A stretch of 5,968 bases of DNA from Clostridia bacterium (GTDB lineage Bacteria; Bacillota_A; Clostridia; Oscillospirales; CAG-272). The notes below the pieces were generated by a model. The model saw nothing but the letters and a program-made list of their open reading frames with translations. It was not told the DNA's origin and ran no database searches. Positions 5,214 through 5,968 of this stretch are shown piece by piece. The translations under genes were made by a program, and so were the position numbers. The stretch lies in the NCBI GenBank assembly GCA_017935805.1, contig JAGBGV010000099.1, positions 1 to 5,968 on the forward strand, given 5' to 3'. Position 1 is the first letter of the stretch. Every line of letters begins with the position of its first letter.

Positions 5214-5968
5214 ATGACTTACAACAAGAAATCCGTTGAAGACATTGATCTTGCCGGCAAGAGAGTCCTCGTAAGATGCGACTTTAACGTGCCGCTTAAG
5301 GATGGCGTTATTACATCCGACAAGAGAATTGTTGGTGCGCTTCCTACAATTCAGTACCTGCTTGACAAGGGCTGCAAGGTTATCCTTTGCTCTCACATGG
5401 GTAAGCCCCACTCCATCTTCACAGAAGGCTTTGGCCTCACAAAGAAGGAAAAGCAGAAGGTAGAAGCTCTTCCCGCTGAAGAACAGGCTGCTGCAAAGGC
5501 TGCTCTCCTTGAGAAGGCTCTCACAGAAGACAAGAAGAAGTTCACACTCAAGCCCGTAGCGGACAGACTCAACGAGCTCCTCGGCGACAAGGTTACATTC
5601 GCTGAAGACCTTATCGGACCTGATGCACAGGCAAAGGTTGCTGCTCTCGAAGCAGGTCGTGCTGTTCTTCTTGAGAACACAAGATTTGACGCAAGAGAAA
5701 CAAAGAACGGTGCAGACCTTGCAAAGGCTCTCGCTGACTATGCTGACATTTATGTAAACGACGCATTCGGCGCTGCTCACCGTGCTCACGCATCCACAGC
5801 AGGTGTTGCTGATTATCTCCCTGCAGTTTGCGGTTACCTTATCCAGAAGGAAATTTCCGTTATGGGTCAGGCTCTTGAGAACCCCGTTCGTCCCTTCGTT
5901 GCTATCCTCGGCGGCGCAAAGGTTTCCGATAAGATCGGCGTTATCAACAACCTCATCGAAAAGGTTGA
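5214..5968 (+). CDS. pgk: Phosphoglycerate kinase, N-terminal 251 residues (cut by window edge)
   Basis: Glycolytic enzyme that moves the acyl phosphate of 1,3-bisphosphoglycerate to ADP, making ATP and 3-phosphoglycerate. The N-domain substrate residues are present: RCDFNVP at 21-27 (Asp23, Asn25), Arg38, SHMGKP at 60-65, LLENTRF at 152-158 (Arg157) and [11 protein letters not shown] at 182-192 (Arg190). The hinge and start of the nucleotide domain follow as [20 protein letters not shown]. The frame is open to the right edge. AGAGG at 5203-5207 lies 6 nt before the ATG. Compared with typical PGKs, about 37 extra residues sit between SHMGKP and [10 protein letters not shown] (roughly 66-109), rich in Lys, Glu and Ala and probably helical. 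The codon choice is strongly biased (AAG, GCT, CTC/CTT), fitting high expression. No gap gene precedes it, unlike the common gap-pgk order; what follows is outside the window. Confidence 0.97.
   Translation, partial: MTYNKKSVEDIDLAGKRVLVRCDFNVPLKDGVITSDKRIVGALPTIQYLLDKGCKVILCSHMGKPHSIFTEGFGLTKKEKQKVEALPAEEQAAAKAALLEKALTEDKKKFTLKPVADRLNELLGDKVTFAEDLIGPDAQAKVAALEAGRAVLLENTRFDARETKNGADLAKALADYADIYVNDAFGAAHRAHASTAGVADYLPAVCGYLIQKEISVMGQALENPVRPFVAILGGAKVSDKIGVINNLIEKV

Noticed and set aside
5394..5408. Lys64 in SHMGKP of PGK where many PGKs have Arg (SHLGRP).
   Set aside because: As I recall, SHMGKP is ordinary in clostridial PGKs, so it is not a defect.
5190..5789. A 199-residue minus-strand frame, Cys- and Ser-rich, opposite pgk.
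   Set aside because: It is an antisense shadow of the strongly codon-biased pgk gene, has no credible ribosome site and matches no family I recognise.

Overview
The window looks like chromosomal DNA of a Gram-positive member of the Clostridia, probably from an uncultivated Ruminococcaceae/Oscillospirales-type gut or rumen lineage. The support is a T-box riboswitch in front of a seryl-tRNA synthetase gene, strong sigma-A promoters with 17-bp spacers, GGAG/AGAGG-type ribosome binding sites, a phosphoglycerate kinase of clostridial character (SHMGKP, LIQKE and [12 protein letters not shown] segments), and two large lipoprotein solute-binding proteins of a type that is expanded in that group. The lineage is an inference; no rRNA or marker tree is available here.

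Layout. Positions 1-677 (minus) hold the first 225 codons of serS, cut by the window edge. Positions 678-988 are the serS control region: a complete T-box leader with Stem I, a UCC (Ser) specifier, the T-box antiterminator and an intrinsic terminator, preceded by its promoter. Positions 989-2548 and 2670-4184 (both minus) are two paralogous extracellular solute-binding lipoproteins in tandem. Positions 4215-4991 (minus) are birA, a short biotin-protein ligase without a DNA-binding domain. Positions 4992-5213 are a divergent promoter region, and 5214 to the right edge (plus) is the N-terminal part of pgk.

How it works together. birA and the upstream lipoprotein gene appear to form one transcript from a near-consensus promoter at 5022-5050. 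That transcript should end at a hairpin at 2603-2636. The same short DNA element carries a second sigma-A promoter whose -35 box lies in the hairpin loop and whose -10 box follows the U-tract; it should start the next lipoprotein gene. A 43/44-identical copy of this element follows that second lipoprotein gene, where it should end its transcript and start the serS T-box leader. The minus-strand genes therefore look chained by reusable terminator-promoter joints. The T-box then couples serS expression to uncharged tRNA-Ser. pgk is transcribed the other way from its own promoter.

No mobile element, CRISPR array, tRNA or rRNA gene was seen. Most of the window is housekeeping. The parts most worth a second look are the duplicated terminator-promoter joint, the T-box acceptor-pairing bulge variant, the orphan paired lipoproteins with a degenerate EF-hand-like loop, and a helical insertion in the PGK N-domain.
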